This document shows, piece after piece, positions 50,915 through 60,061 of a DNA stretch of 64,000 bases. The notes beneath the pieces were generated by a model. That model did not search any database and had not been told where the DNA came from. It saw nothing but the letters and a program-made list of their open reading frames with translations. The stretch lies in the NCBI RefSeq assembly GCF_900105045.1, contig NZ_LT629739.1, forward strand, positions 682,001-746,000, given 5' to 3'. Position 1 is the stretch's first letter. Each line of letters starts with the position of its first letter. Both the position numbers and the translations under genes were made by a program. This DNA is from Brevibacterium picturae (GTDB taxonomy: Bacteria; Actinomycetota; Actinomycetes; Actinomycetales; Brevibacteriaceae).

Positions 50915-52036
50915 TCAGCCCCGGTCCTCGGGAACTTCGCGCTGCTCGTGACCGTCGTAGGCACTCAGCGGACGGATCAGGGCATTATCGGCCTGCTGCT
51001 CCATGATGTGAGCGGTCCAGCCCGTGATGCGGGCCATGACGAAGATCGGGGTGAACTGATCGGTGTCGAAGCCCATGAGGTGGTACGCCGGACCCGAGGG
51101 ATAGTCGAGATTCGGGTAGATGCCCTTGCGTGAGACGAAGTCCTCTTCGAAGGCGTTGTAGAGATCGAGAAGATCGGTTGCGCCCTTGGCCGCGACCATA
51201 TTCTCGAAGGCCTTGCGCATGGTCGGCACACGCGAGTCGCCGTTCTTGTAGACGCGGTGACCGAAGCCCATGATCTTGGCCTTGTTGGCCAGAGCGTCAT
51301 CGATCCAAGCCGAAGCCTTGTCGGCGCTGCCGACTTCTTCGAGCATCGCCATGACGGCCTCGTTGGCGCCGCCGTGCAGAGGACCCTTGAGAGCCCCGAT
51401 GCCACCGGCGACCGCCGAGTACAGGTCGGACGTCGTGGAGGTGATGACACGGCTGGTGAACGTCGAAGCGTTGAACGAGTGCTCCGCATAGAGGATCATC
51501 GAGATGTCGAAGCAGCGCACGACCTCCTCGGTGGGAACCTCGTCGAAGACCATCTTGAAGAAGTTCGCGGCGTAGCCGAGGTCCTTCGTCGGTGCGATCG
51601 GATCGAGTCCGTGGCGGCGACGGTGGTCGATGGCCACGATCGTCGGCAGCTGTGCGTAGAGACGCTCGGCCTTCGCGAGGTTGGCTTCGACGCCTTCCAC
51701 ATCAGCATCGGGGTCGACAGCGCCGAGGTAGGCCACCGCGGTCTGCACCACGTGCATCGGGTGGCAGTCCTTGGGCAGGTCGAGGATGAGCTGGACGAGC
51801 TTGTCGTCGATGGTCCGCTGAGCACGCTCGCGGGCCGTGAACTCCTCGAGCTGAGCCGCGGTCGGCAGTTCGCCGTTCCAGATCAGGTAGGAGACTTCCT
51901 CGGAGCTGCACTTGGCGGCGAGTTCCTGCACGGGGTAACCGCGGTAGGTGAGCGAGTTCGTTTCCTGGACTACTTTCGAAACGGCCGTGGTATCGACGAC
52001 GACGCCGGCGAGGCCCTTCTTGATTTCTTCGGTCAC
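50915..52036 (-). CDS. prpC: 2-Methylcitrate synthase
   Basis: A 373-residue citrate synthase-family enzyme that condenses propionyl-CoA with oxaloacetate. Catalytic residues are in AEHSFNASTF, GFGHRVYKNGD and a later Asp. The short N-terminus and its place after prpB in the prp operon support methylcitrate rather than citrate synthase. The GTG start follows AGGAGG and overlaps the prpB stop. Confidence 0.93.
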   Translation of the reverse strand: MTEEIKKGLAGVVVDTTAVSKVVQETNSLTYRGYPVQELAAKCSSEEVSYLIWNGELPTAAQLEEFTARERAQRTIDDKLVQLILDLPKDCHPMHVVQTAVAYLGAVDPDADVEGVEANLAKAERLYAQLPTIVAIDHRRRHGLDPIAPTKDLGYAANFFKMVFDEVPTEEVVRCFDISMILYAEHSFNASTFTSRVITSTTSDLYSAVAGGIGALKGPLHGGANEAVMAMLEEVGSADKASAWIDDALANKAKIMGFGHRVYKNGDSRVPTMRKAFENMVAAKGATDLLDLYNAFEEDFVSRKGIYPNLDYPSGPAYHLMGFDTDQFTPIFVMARITGWTAHIMEQQADNALIRPLSAYDGHEQREVPEDRG

Positions 52037-52938
52037 TGGTGACCCTCCTGTGAAAAGTTGAATACGGCAGCGTCAAAATCGTTGTACGCAGCGTAGTCGA
52101 TCGTGTCGTAGAGGTCCGCACGGTTCTGCATGCCCTCGAGCAGGTCCACCTGGGTGCCCTGATCGCGAATGGTCTGCAGGCCCGATTTGATCGCACCCAT
52201 GGCGAGTCGCAGAGTTGTGACCGGGTAGATCACGACTTTGACTCCGACGTTCGCCAACTGCTCGGTGGTGAACAGTTCGCTCTTTCCGAATTCTGTCATG
52301 TTCGCCAGAATCGGCACATCCACGCTGCTGGCGAACTTCTCGAACTCGCTCAGGTCACGCATGGCTTCGGGGAAGATCAGGTCCGCGCCGGCGTCGACGT
52401 AGGCCTTGGCACGGTCGATCGCCGCGTCGAGGCCCTCGCCTGCGCGAGAGTCGGTGCGGGCGCTGATGACGAAGTTCTCGTCCCGGCGGCCCTTGACGGC
52501 GGCTTTGATGCGCTTGCTCATCTCGGCAGCGGTGACAACCTCTTTGCCGTCGAGGTGGCCGCAGCGTTTCGGATTCACCTGGTCCTCGAGGTGCATGCCC
52601 GAGATTCCGGCGTCTTCGAATACCTGGATGGTGCGGGCCACGTTCATAGCCTCGCCCCAGCCGGTGTCGGCATCGATGAAGGTCGGCAGGTTCGTCACCC
52701 CGGCAATGTTGCGCCCGTGGTCGGCCACCTCGGTGAGCGTGGTCAGTCCGATATCGGGCAGGCCCATGGCTGCGGAGAACGCACCGCCGGAGATGTAGAC
52801 GCCTTCGAAGCCGGTCTGCTCGATGATCTGAGCATTGATCGGGTTGATGGCGCCGGGGAACTGGACGATCTGGTCACCGGCGAGGAGCTCGCGGAACTTC
52901 GCGCGGCGCTCGGCCGGCGTTGCTGTTGCCCCCAACAT
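52033..52938 (-). CDS. prpB: 2-Methylisocitrate lyase
   Basis: A 301-residue isocitrate lyase-superfamily enzyme that splits methylisocitrate into pyruvate and succinate. The catalytic loop PKRCGHLDGKEVV contains Cys126, and DADTGWG and HLEDQ supply metal ligands. It overlaps prpD upstream and prpC downstream by 4 bp or fewer, so the three are translationally coupled. Confidence 0.95.
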   Translation of the reverse strand: MLGATATPAERRAKFRELLAGDQIVQFPGAINPINAQIIEQTGFEGVYISGGAFSAAMGLPDIGLTTLTEVADHGRNIAGVTNLPTFIDADTGWGEAMNVARTIQVFEDAGISGMHLEDQVNPKRCGHLDGKEVVTAAEMSKRIKAAVKGRRDENFVISARTDSRAGEGLDAAIDRAKAYVDAGADLIFPEAMRDLSEFEKFASSVDVPILANMTEFGKSELFTTEQLANVGVKVVIYPVTTLRLAMGAIKSGLQTIRDQGTQVDLLEGMQNRADLYDTIDYAAYNDFDAAVFNFSQEGHQ

Positions 52939-54434
52939 CAGAAGATTCCCTTCGAACCGGTGTGCTCGAGTCCGTCGACGGTGAAGCTGAGCTCGGCCAC
53001 ACCCTTGGCATCGAGGTTCTCGAGGTTCTCGGCCAGGTCGATGAAGCGAGTCTGCTCGGCACCGGTCAGGATGCCCTCGGACAGGGTCTTGAACTTCTCG
53101 ATGTAGTTCGCGCGGGCGAAGGGACGGGCACCGAAGGGGTGCGCGTCGGCCACGGCGATGTCATCGACCAGGGTCGAGCCGTCCTCGAATTCGATCTCCA
53201 CGCGGCCGCCGAAGGCCTTCTCGTTGGGGTCAGTCGAGTGGTAGCGGCGAGTCCATTCCTTGTCCTCGGTGGTCTCGATCTTGTGCCACAGCTTGACGGT
53301 GTCGGGGCGTCCGGCGCGCTCAGGAGCGTATGAGTGCTCGTGGTGCCAACCCTGATCCTCCATGGCCACGGCGAAGATGTACATGATCGAGTGGTCGAGG
53401 GTCTCGCGGCTGGCCTTGGGATCCATCTTCTGCGGATCGTTGGCGCCGGTGCCGATGACGTTGTGCGTGTGGTGCGAGGTGTGGATGACGACGCGCTTGA
53501 TCTTCGACAGATCCTCGATCTGGCCACCGAGCTTGCGAGCGAGGTCGATGAGGGCCTGCGCCTGGTATTCGGCGGAGTGCTCCTTGGTGTAGGTGTCGAG
53601 GATTGCGCGCTTGGCCTCGCCCGCACCGGGCAGAGGAATGGTGTAGCGGGCCTCGGGACCCGACAGGATCCAGGCGATGAAGCCGTCTTCGCCTTCGTAG
53701 ATGGGGTTGGGTGCGCCTTCGCCGCGCATGGCACGGTCGACAGATTCGACGGCCATCTTGCCGGCGAATGCGGGGGCGTGTGCCTTCCACGAGGAGATCT
53801 CGCCCTTGCGGGACTGACGGGTCGCGGTGGTCACGTGCAGGGCCTGCTGGATCGCCTGGAAGGTGACCTCGGTGTCGAGGCCGAGCATGGCGCCGATGCC
53901 GGCTGCCGCGGAGGGGCCGAGGTGGGCGACGTGGTCGATCTTGTGTTCGTGCAGGCACATTCCCTTGACCAGGTCGACCTGGATCTCGTAGCCGGTGGCG
54001 ATGCCGTTGATGAGGTCTTTGCCGCTGATGCCCTTGTGCTGGGCAACCGCGAGGACCGGTGGGATGTTGTCGCCGGGGTGTGAGTATTCGGCGGCGAGGA
54101 AGGTGTCATGGAAGTCGAGTTCACGAACGGCGACCCCGTTGGCCCAGGCTGCCCATTCCGGGGAGAAGCGCTCCCCCAGGGGCAGGCCGAAGACGGTGGC
54201 TCCGGGTGTGTACGGGTGGGTCTGTGCCTGCTCGCGAGCGTGCAGCGGGGCCGAGCGGCGCACCGAGGCGGCGGCCACCGAGGCGTTGTCGATGACGCGG
54301 TTGATCACCATTTCGGTGACGTCCGAGTCCACCGGTGTCGTATCGGATGCGACCTCGGCGATCTTCCAGGCGAGTTGGTCTTCGCGAGCCAGGTTCTCTG
54401 AGCTCTTATGCGTGCGGACTTCATGATCGATCAT
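52938..54434 (-). CDS. prpD: 2-Methylcitrate dehydratase
   Basis: A 498-residue MmgE/PrpD-family enzyme that dehydrates 2-methylcitrate. Long conserved stretches include [19 protein letters not shown] and [20 protein letters not shown]. It starts the prpD-prpB-prpC series. The ATG at 54434 has AAGGGG seven bases upstream; the open frame runs 18 codons further but without a ribosome site. The 202-bp gap to the divergent NUDIX gene holds a palindrome that may be the operator. Confidence 0.94.
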   Translation of the reverse strand: MIDHEVRTHKSSENLAREDQLAWKIAEVASDTTPVDSDVTEMVINRVIDNASVAAASVRRSAPLHAREQAQTHPYTPGATVFGLPLGERFSPEWAAWANGVAVRELDFHDTFLAAEYSHPGDNIPPVLAVAQHKGISGKDLINGIATGYEIQVDLVKGMCLHEHKIDHVAHLGPSAAAGIGAMLGLDTEVTFQAIQQALHVTTATRQSRKGEISSWKAHAPAFAGKMAVESVDRAMRGEGAPNPIYEGEDGFIAWILSGPEARYTIPLPGAGEAKRAILDTYTKEHSAEYQAQALIDLARKLGGQIEDLSKIKRVVIHTSHHTHNVIGTGANDPQKMDPKASRETLDHSIMYIFAVAMEDQGWHHEHSYAPERAGRPDTVKLWHKIETTEDKEWTRRYHSTDPNEKAFGGRVEIEFEDGSTLVDDIAVADAHPFGARPFARANYIEKFKTLSEGILTGAEQTRFIDLAENLENLDAKGVAELSFTVDGLEHTGSKGIF

Positions 54435-54531
54435 GGTTAACCCCTTCAAACGTCCTTGACCGTTCAGGTCTTCCAGCGACTGACACAACTGTAGGTTACG
54501 TCACGTCTCTGTCACGGTCTGGCCAGAATTT

Positions 54532-54549
54532 TATCTCGACATCAAGATA
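54532..54549. promoter_or_regulatory. 18-bp near-perfect palindrome upstream of prpD
   Basis: TATCTCGA, CA, TCAAGATA: seven of eight arm positions match. It lies about midway between divergent prpD and the NUDIX gene, a usual place for an operator. The regulator is not encoded nearby and cannot be named. Confidence 0.5.
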
Positions 54550-54636
54550 CTTTACCCGACCGCATGGAGTCACCACCACCCGGCCCCCTCCGGTGGACCC
54601 TTCGAGCCCGCCAGTGAACTGTGCCACAATTGAGGA

Positions 54637-55176
54637 ATGACGCGCACTGCTCTGGACTTCGACGAAAACTGGTTTGATGATGCCGAGTTCGCTCAGCTGC
54701 GACGACGCCTGCCCATCCCCTATGTCAACGCGATCCCCGTGCGTGTGGGCGAAACAGGAAACGTCGAGCGAATCGGACTGCTGCTGCGCAGTCTTGATGA
54801 CGGATCCCTAGGACGAGAGGTCGTCGGCGGACGCATCCGCTTCCATGAGAGCATCCGCACTGCACTGATGCGCCACGCGGAGAATGACCTCGGCCCCATG
54901 GCCCTGCCGGTCATCCCGCCCGCGATCTCACCATTCCACATCGCGGAGTACTTCCCCACCGAGGGGTCATCTCTTCTCCACGACCCGCGACAGCATGCGA
55001 TCTCGATGTGCTTCATCCTCGAAGTCCGCGGGGAATGCACTCCCCGCGCAGATGCGCTGAGCCTCGACTGGCTGACTCCGGAAGAGACTCTGCGCCCCGA
55101 TATCGTCGGCGAGATGTGCCACGGGCAGGAGCACATCCTCCACTACGCCCTGGCCCATATGGGCTTCGCGATCTGA
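54637..55176 (+). CDS. NUDIX-like DUF4916-family protein
   Basis: A 179-residue protein resembling the DUF4916 branch of the NUDIX fold. A central region GRIRFHESIRTALMRHAENDLG sits where the NUDIX box would be but lacks the usual REXXEEXG catalytic residues, and HPRQHAISMCFILEVRG follows. Hydrolase activity is therefore uncertain. CACAAT lies six bases before the ATG and no spaced Shine-Dalgarno is present, so it could be leaderless. It is divergent from prpD. Confidence 0.7.
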   Translation: MTRTALDFDENWFDDAEFAQLRRRLPIPYVNAIPVRVGETGNVERIGLLLRSLDDGSLGREVVGGRIRFHESIRTALMRHAENDLGPMALPVIPPAISPFHIAEYFPTEGSSLLHDPRQHAISMCFILEVRGECTPRADALSLDWLTPEETLRPDIVGEMCHGQEHILHYALAHMGFAI

Positions 55177-55255
55177 AACCGGCTCCGTGCCTCAGGGACC
55201 GACTTCGCGCCTCGTGACCGAATACCCTGGCGTCGCTGCTTGGTAGACTGGGCCT

Positions 55256-55295
55256 GACGAGGACGGTTCTGATGATCGGGGGCATCGTCCTCGTC
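55256..55295 (+). other. Stem-loop in the usp 5' untranslated region
   Basis: GACGAGGACG and CGTCCTCGTC are exact complements with a 20-nt loop, ending 33 bp before the universal stress protein start. A TAGACT lies just upstream at about 55244. It may affect mRNA stability or end the NUDIX transcript; it lacks a T run. Confidence 0.45.
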
Positions 55296-55328
55296 CGGGT
55301 AGAGTCGGCCCCCATTTGGAGGCCTGCC

Positions 55329-56237
55329 ATGACTGCCGAGAATCTATCCGCTGACCAGACGCCGACGGACCTCGGCGTCCTCGTCGGCTATGACGGCTCC
55401 GAGCTCGCTGCGCGCGCCCTCGAGTATGGAGCGGCCGAAGCCGGCCGGCGCAGCATCGCCCTCACCGTCGTCTCCGCATACACCGTCCCGGTCATGGTCT
55501 ATCCGAACATTGCGTCCATGCCGGAGGAGAACGAGGCAGAGGCTGCGCAGCGGGCGGTCGAGGAACTCCTCGGCGAGGCGGCCGGGCTCCTGCGAGGTCA
55601 CTCCGGCAAGGTCTCCTACCGCGCCGACCAGGGCGATGCCGCTGGCGTTTTGAGGGACCTGAGCGCTCACGCCGGAACGGTTGTCGTGGGGGCACGAGGC
55701 CGCGGCGGATTCATGGGGCGAATCCTCGGCTCGGTCTCCACCGCCCTGCCCGCCCATTCGCACTGTCCGACGATCGTCGTTTCCGGCCGCCGATCGGATG
55801 CGGACGAGGGCGCAGTCGTCGTCGCGGTCGACGGTTCCGATGCCGGGCGCCTGGCAATGTTCACTGCCGCCGAGGCGGCCAGTTCACGTGCAGCCCGACT
55901 CGAGATCGTCTCCGTCCTTCCCTCCGGAAAGGAATGGCTCTATTGGTATCCCGAGCTGGAGCTCAATACCGAGGTGACCAGCCGGAGGAGGGCTGAGCTC
56001 GAGGCCGCGCTCGAGGCCGAGGTCGCGGCTGTGGCCGAGCAGTTCCCCGACCTCAAGGTCAGCGCAGCGGTGCCGATCGGAAATCCGACCGAGGTTCTCG
56101 CCGAGCTGACGGAGACTGCCCAGCTGACCGTCCTCGGCACCCGCGGTCGCGGAGCGGTCAGGAGCGCTCTGCTGGGGTCGATCTCACGCGGCGTCCTGCA
56201 CCAGGCCCAGGGTCCGGTCATGGTCGTTCCGAGCTGA
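55329..56237 (+). CDS. Universal stress protein, two UspA domains
   Basis: A 302-residue tandem UspA protein. Domain one (about 10-150) ends with the ATP-binding loop GARGRGGFMGRILGSVS; domain two (about 160-300) has GTRGRGAVRSALLGSIS and closes with VMVVPS. Such proteins bind ATP and help survive hypoxia, starvation or redox stress; targets vary. The ATG at 55329 follows GGAGG by six bases, ruling out the earlier in-frame ATG at 55272. It converges with the phosphoesterase gene. Confidence 0.92.
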   Translation: MTAENLSADQTPTDLGVLVGYDGSELAARALEYGAAEAGRRSIALTVVSAYTVPVMVYPNIASMPEENEAEAAQRAVEELLGEAAGLLRGHSGKVSYRADQGDAAGVLRDLSAHAGTVVVGARGRGGFMGRILGSVSTALPAHSHCPTIVVSGRRSDADEGAVVVAVDGSDAGRLAMFTAAEAASSRAARLEIVSVLPSGKEWLYWYPELELNTEVTSRRRAELEAALEAEVAAVAEQFPDLKVSAAVPIGNPTEVLAELTETAQLTVLGTRGRGAVRSALLGSISRGVLHQAQGPVMVVPS

Positions 56238-56274
56238 GTCGACGGCGTCGGCTCCGGCTGCGTCCGCCTCGGCG

Positions 56275-57648
56275 TCAATGGTCCGGGGACGGTTCTTCGT
56301 CACTCTGGCGCGAGATCTCGACATCGTCGATCGCCTCTGACGCGGCCTGAGTCCCGCCCTCGGCGGGAACCTCGTAGGTCGTCGCGCGCAGCGATTCGTC
56401 GCTCACGCGCACTCGGGTGAAGGCGGGGACGTCGTTGTGGACGCTTTTCGCCTCCCAGTCCAGGCCCGGAACGTAGTCGTAGAACTTCGAGCCTGAGGAA
56501 GAGGTCAGCGTCAGATACATCGTCTGCCCCTCCTCCTTCTGCTGTTCGAATCCAGCATCGGAGGACGCCACCTTCTTGCCTTCGGCGTCCATGAGGAAGG
56601 TGCGGTTATAGATGTGGTCGTGGCCGGAGACCACAAGGTCGATGTCGTTGCGTGCTGCGACCGGTGGGATGGCTTCGCGCAGCCTCTTCACCTCGAGATC
56701 ATCGTTGTGGGTCGCGGTCGAATAGATCGAATGGTGGAAACCGAGTACCGTCCAGCGTGCCTGGTCCCCGTGCTCGGCCACGACCTCGTCGATGAACTCC
56801 GCATGTTCGTCGGTGTTGGCGTCGTTCGAGTTGATGTTGATGAACAGCACGCCCGAATCGATGAACCAGTAGTCGCCGCCGGAGGTGATGGCGCCGCTTC
56901 CGCCGTGGTCGCCACTGACGTTGGGACGATTGAAGTGCTGCTCATAGGACTTCGAGGCAACGTCGTGGTTCCCGATCGTCGTCGCCTGCGGGACGGTCCG
57001 TGTCGCCTCCGGAGCCAGGTACTGCTCGTACTGCCCCTGGTCGCCTGCCGAGTTCACCTGGTCGCCCAGGGAGTAGAAGAACCGCGGATCCTGCCCGGTC
57101 TCCAGCGCGGAATTCAGGGTCCTGTCCCAGCCCGTCGCGTCATCGGGCTGACCGCCGGCGCCGATCTGTGGGTCGCCGAAGACGAGGAATTCGCTGTCAT
57201 CACCGGCGACACCAGTGTCGAACTGTGCCACGTCGGAGAAGCCGTCCTTCTCACTGCCGACCTGGTAGGAGTACTCCGTGTTCGGTTCCAGCTCAGTCAT
57301 GGACGCATGGTTGAAGTGCCGTTTGAGATCGGTCGACAGGCCTGATTCCGTGGTCTCAGCGCTTTCGGCGTCGTCGGGCAGTGCCGAACCGTTGAGCTCG
57401 GAGGTCTTGGCCCAGCGGACCTCTCCCCCGCCGGAGTTCTCGCTCATCCACGATAGCTTGCGCGAGCTCTCATCGGCACCGACCTGCAGGACGGTGTCGG
57501 TGATCGCGGACTCCTCATTCGCTTCGGCCTGGGTCGAGGACGCGTGCGCAGGCTCGGCGTGCGCGGGGATCGGCGCCGCGACGAGCGCCGCCAGCAGCGC
57601 CGAGACGGACAGGAGACTCATCGGTGTTCTCAGGTGTTGTGCTTTCAC
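56275..57648 (-). CDS. Secreted metallophosphoesterase (purple acid phosphatase-like)
   Basis: A 457-residue exported protein. A signal peptide with a hydrophobic core and a likely cut after PAHA is followed by an N-terminal fibronectin-like domain (about 45-145) and a calcineurin-type phosphoesterase domain. Metal-binding motifs appear in order: FGDPQIG, GDQVNSAG, GNHD, GFHHS and VSGHDHIYN. The GTG at 57648 follows AGGA. It probably releases phosphate outside the cell. There is no lipobox or sortase signal. Confidence 0.88.
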   Translation of the reverse strand: MKAQHLRTPMSLLSVSALLAALVAAPIPAHAEPAHASSTQAEANEESAITDTVLQVGADESSRKLSWMSENSGGGEVRWAKTSELNGSALPDDAESAETTESGLSTDLKRHFNHASMTELEPNTEYSYQVGSEKDGFSDVAQFDTGVAGDDSEFLVFGDPQIGAGGQPDDATGWDRTLNSALETGQDPRFFYSLGDQVNSAGDQGQYEQYLAPEATRTVPQATTIGNHDVASKSYEQHFNRPNVSGDHGGSGAITSGGDYWFIDSGVLFININSNDANTDEHAEFIDEVVAEHGDQARWTVLGFHHSIYSTATHNDDLEVKRLREAIPPVAARNDIDLVVSGHDHIYNRTFLMDAEGKKVASSDAGFEQQKEEGQTMYLTLTSSSGSKFYDYVPGLDWEAKSVHNDVPAFTRVRVSDESLRATTYEVPAEGGTQAASEAIDDVEISRQSDEEPSPDH

Positions 57649-57761
57649 CCGGTCATTCCTACCCGACGGTAATGAAAGCTCCGGCCCCGGTGGGCGACCA
57701 CCGAGTCAACGGCAGGTGAACTTTCCGCAGCGGGTGCAGCGCGTCGACTGGGGTACAGTGG

Positions 57762-57861
57762 GTCTCAACGACAGGGGAGCGCCGAAAGGGGCGCTGAGAG
57801 TGCAGATGAGCTGCAGACCCTCGAACCTGATGCGGCTAGCACCGCCGAAGGAAGTCGAGAC
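57762..57861 (+). ncRNA. TPP (thiamine pyrophosphate) riboswitch
   Basis: The conserved aptamer core is present: ACAGGGGAGC at 57771, GCTGAGAGTGC near 57792, and ACCCTCGAACCTGATGCGG from about 57817, then GCCGAAGGAAGT. GTCTC (57762-57766) and GAGAC (57857-57861) close the P1 stem. It lies directly upstream of the thiamine transporter genes, which thiamine pyrophosphate is expected to switch off. Confidence 0.95.
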
Positions 57862-57870
57862 TCTTCTACC

Positions 57871-57889
57871 CCTCCTTGATATTAGGAGG
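57871..57889 (+). promoter_or_regulatory. Shine-Dalgarno sequestering hairpin (riboswitch output)
   Basis: CCTCCT pairs exactly with AGGAGG, the ribosome-binding site of ykoE, around a 7-nt loop. The hairpin follows the aptamer by 9 bp, indicating control of translation initiation rather than termination. Confidence 0.7.
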
Positions 57890-57893
57890 CACA

Positions 57894-58523
57894 ATGCCAG
57901 AAATGACCGCGCCGGATTCCGCTGTGAAGACCGCGCCCCAGTATTCCCAGGTACCGGCGACGAAGCAGTGGCGGGTCGTCGACTACGTCGTCACCGCCGT
58001 CCTGGGAATCAGCGTCGGACTCATCTTCTGGGTCCTGGCCCTGAGCTGGAAGGTGCTCGAACTCGGATTCCAGGCCTTCCCACCCTCGATCGGCCTCATC
58101 GCCGGTCTCTGGGTCCTCGCCGGACCCCTGGCGGGCGCCATCATCCGCAAACCCGGAGCCGCCCTGCTGTGTGAGATGATCGCCGCCATCGTCGAGGCGG
58201 TCCTCGGCTCCCACTTCGGAGCCACTGTTCTGCTCTCCGGACTCGTCCAGGGCCTCGGCGCCGAGCTCATCTTCGCAGCCTTCGGCTATCGCAGGTTCAA
58301 TCTGTGGGTCACGAGCCTGGCCGGGCTGCTGGCCGCCGCCTTCATGTCCGTGAGCGAGAACATCATGTACAACGCCGAATGGCAGTTCGGCTATCAGGCC
58401 GCCTATGCGGTGTGCGCGATCATCTCCGGCATCGTCATCTCCGGCATCGGCGCCTGGTTCGCCTACCGCGCGATCGCCAAGACTGGAGCGCTGAGCTCCT
58501 TCGCCTCCGGCCGCCTGCGCTGA
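57894..58523 (+). CDS. ykoE: Thiamine-type ECF transporter substrate-binding subunit YkoE
   Basis: A 209-residue membrane protein with five or six membrane segments, matching the YkoE S-component family for thiamine-related substrates (thiamine or hydroxymethylpyrimidine). Motifs include WRVVDYVVTAVLGISVG and GLVQGLGAELIFAAFGYRR. The ATG at 57894 has AGGAGG five bases upstream and is under the TPP riboswitch. Its stop shares one base with the next ATG. Confidence 0.92.
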   Translation: MPEMTAPDSAVKTAPQYSQVPATKQWRVVDYVVTAVLGISVGLIFWVLALSWKVLELGFQAFPPSIGLIAGLWVLAGPLAGAIIRKPGAALLCEMIAAIVEAVLGSHFGATVLLSGLVQGLGAELIFAAFGYRRFNLWVTSLAGLLAAAFMSVSENIMYNAEWQFGYQAAYAVCAIISGIVISGIGAWFAYRAIAKTGALSSFASGRLR

Positions 58524-60061
58524 TGGCCCTGCCGATCACTGCCCACAGATTCTCGTGGCGCCATGCCGATCGCGATGAACCGGCGTTCGGTCCCCTCGAC
58601 CTCACCATCTCCGCAGGTGAAAAGGTGCTTCTGCTCGGTCCCTCCGGAGCAGGCAAGACCACCCTCCTGCATGCGATCGCCGGCGTCTTGCCTGCCGAGT
58701 CCGGTGAGGCAGCCGGCCGGCTGCTCATCGGTGATCGTCCGCCGGATCCTCGCCGAGATGAGACCGGGCTTGTCCTCCAAGATCCCGATTCGCAGGTGAT
58801 CTTCTCTCGCGTCGGCGACGATGTCGCCTTCGGAATGGAGAATCTGGGACTGCCCGCCGACGTCATCGCGGCTCGCATTCCCACTTCACTTGCGGCCATG
58901 GGTCTCGATCTTCCCCACGACCACCCCACCGCCGCACTGTCCGGAGGTCAGAAGCAGCGCTTGGCGATGGCCGGAATCCACGCGATGGCCCCGCAGATCG
59001 TCATCCTCGATGAGCCGACCGCGAACATCGATCCGGACTCGGCCGCCTCCGTTCGGGATGCTGTCCTCGAGACTCGGGCGGCCACCTCGGCGACCATGGT
59101 CATCGTCGAACACCGGGTCGAGCTGTGGCTCGATCACGTGGACACGGTCATCGTCCTCGGCCCCGGTGGTCTGCTTGCGCAGGGACCGCCGAGGTCGGTC
59201 TTCGGCGATCCCGCCCTCGCCGAGGTGCTGGTAGGGTGCGGCATCTGGGTGCCGGAGAGGACGGGGTCCGCACCCGAGGAGAATCGGAATTCATTGATGC
59301 CCTCGTCCAGGGCCGCCGCGAAGCCAGACGGCGAGGTCGTCCTCCGCACCGAGAAGCTGAGTGCGGCTCGTCCTGGTGCGAAGGTGCCGGCCGCGGCCGG
59401 TCTCGATCTGTCCATCCGGGCAGGCGAGGCTGTGGGAATCGTCGGCGCAAACGGGGCCGGCAAGTCGACGCTGGCGCTGACCCTGGCCGGCCTCATTCCG
59501 GAGTTCAGTGGTCAGGTCAGCGCACTGGGCTCTCTGCGCTCCGGCGTCAGACATGCCCGACCGTTCCGCTGGCCCTCGGCGGTTCTGGCGCCTCGCATCG
59601 GCATGGTGTTTCAGGAGCCTGAGCATCAGTTTCTGCGTTCGAGTGTCGCCGAGGAGCTGGCGTTGGGGCCGCGTCTGGCCGGATGGTCTGGGGCCCAGGT
59701 CGACGAACGTGTCGCCGAACTGTTGCAGGTTCTGAACCTTGAGAAGCTCGCCGAAGCGCATCCGCAAGGGCTCTCCGGTGGTGAGAAGAGGCGATTGTCG
59801 GTGGCGGCCATGATGGCTCCCCGACCGCAGGTCCTCATCGTCGACGAGCCGACCTTCGGCCAAGATGCTCTGACCTGGTCAGGTCTGGTCGAGCAGTTCC
59901 TCGATGTCCTCGAGCGCGGATCGACAGTGGTCGCCATCAGTCATGACCATGCCTTCCTCGATGCGATCGGGGCCAGACGGGTTGTCCTCAGCGTCGCTGA
60001 GGGACGAATAGCGGGGACCTCCGGAGCTGGAGAGTTCAGGAAGGAACAGCGAATTGAGTGA
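58523..60061 (+). CDS. ykoD: ECF transporter fused double ATPase YkoD
   Basis: A 512-residue protein with two ABC ATPase domains in one chain. Domain one has Walker A GPSGAGKTT (39-47), LSGGQKQR (139-146) and LDEPT (162-166); domain two has GANGAGKST (308-316), a second LSGGEKRR and VDEPTFGQD. It powers the YkoE/YkoC thiamine-precursor transporter. The ATG at 58523 sits in a TGATG junction with ykoE; the frame extends further upstream but inside ykoE. It overlaps ykoC by 8 bp. Confidence 0.93.
   Translation: MALPITAHRFSWRHADRDEPAFGPLDLTISAGEKVLLLGPSGAGKTTLLHAIAGVLPAESGEAAGRLLIGDRPPDPRRDETGLVLQDPDSQVIFSRVGDDVAFGMENLGLPADVIAARIPTSLAAMGLDLPHDHPTAALSGGQKQRLAMAGIHAMAPQIVILDEPTANIDPDSAASVRDAVLETRAATSATMVIVEHRVELWLDHVDTVIVLGPGGLLAQGPPRSVFGDPALAEVLVGCGIWVPERTGSAPEENRNSLMPSSRAAAKPDGEVVLRTEKLSAARPGAKVPAAAGLDLSIRAGEAVGIVGANGAGKSTLALTLAGLIPEFSGQVSALGSLRSGVRHARPFRWPSAVLAPRIGMVFQEPEHQFLRSSVAEELALGPRLAGWSGAQVDERVAELLQVLNLEKLAEAHPQGLSGGEKRRLSVAAMMAPRPQVLIVDEPTFGQDALTWSGLVEQFLDVLERGSTVVAISHDHAFLDAIGARRVVLSVAEGRIAGTSGAGEFRKEQRIE

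Noticed and set aside
58304-58522. Upstream extension of the YkoD frame
   Set aside because: It lies inside ykoE in another frame; the ATG at 58523 in the TGATG junction gives the normal YkoD N-terminus.
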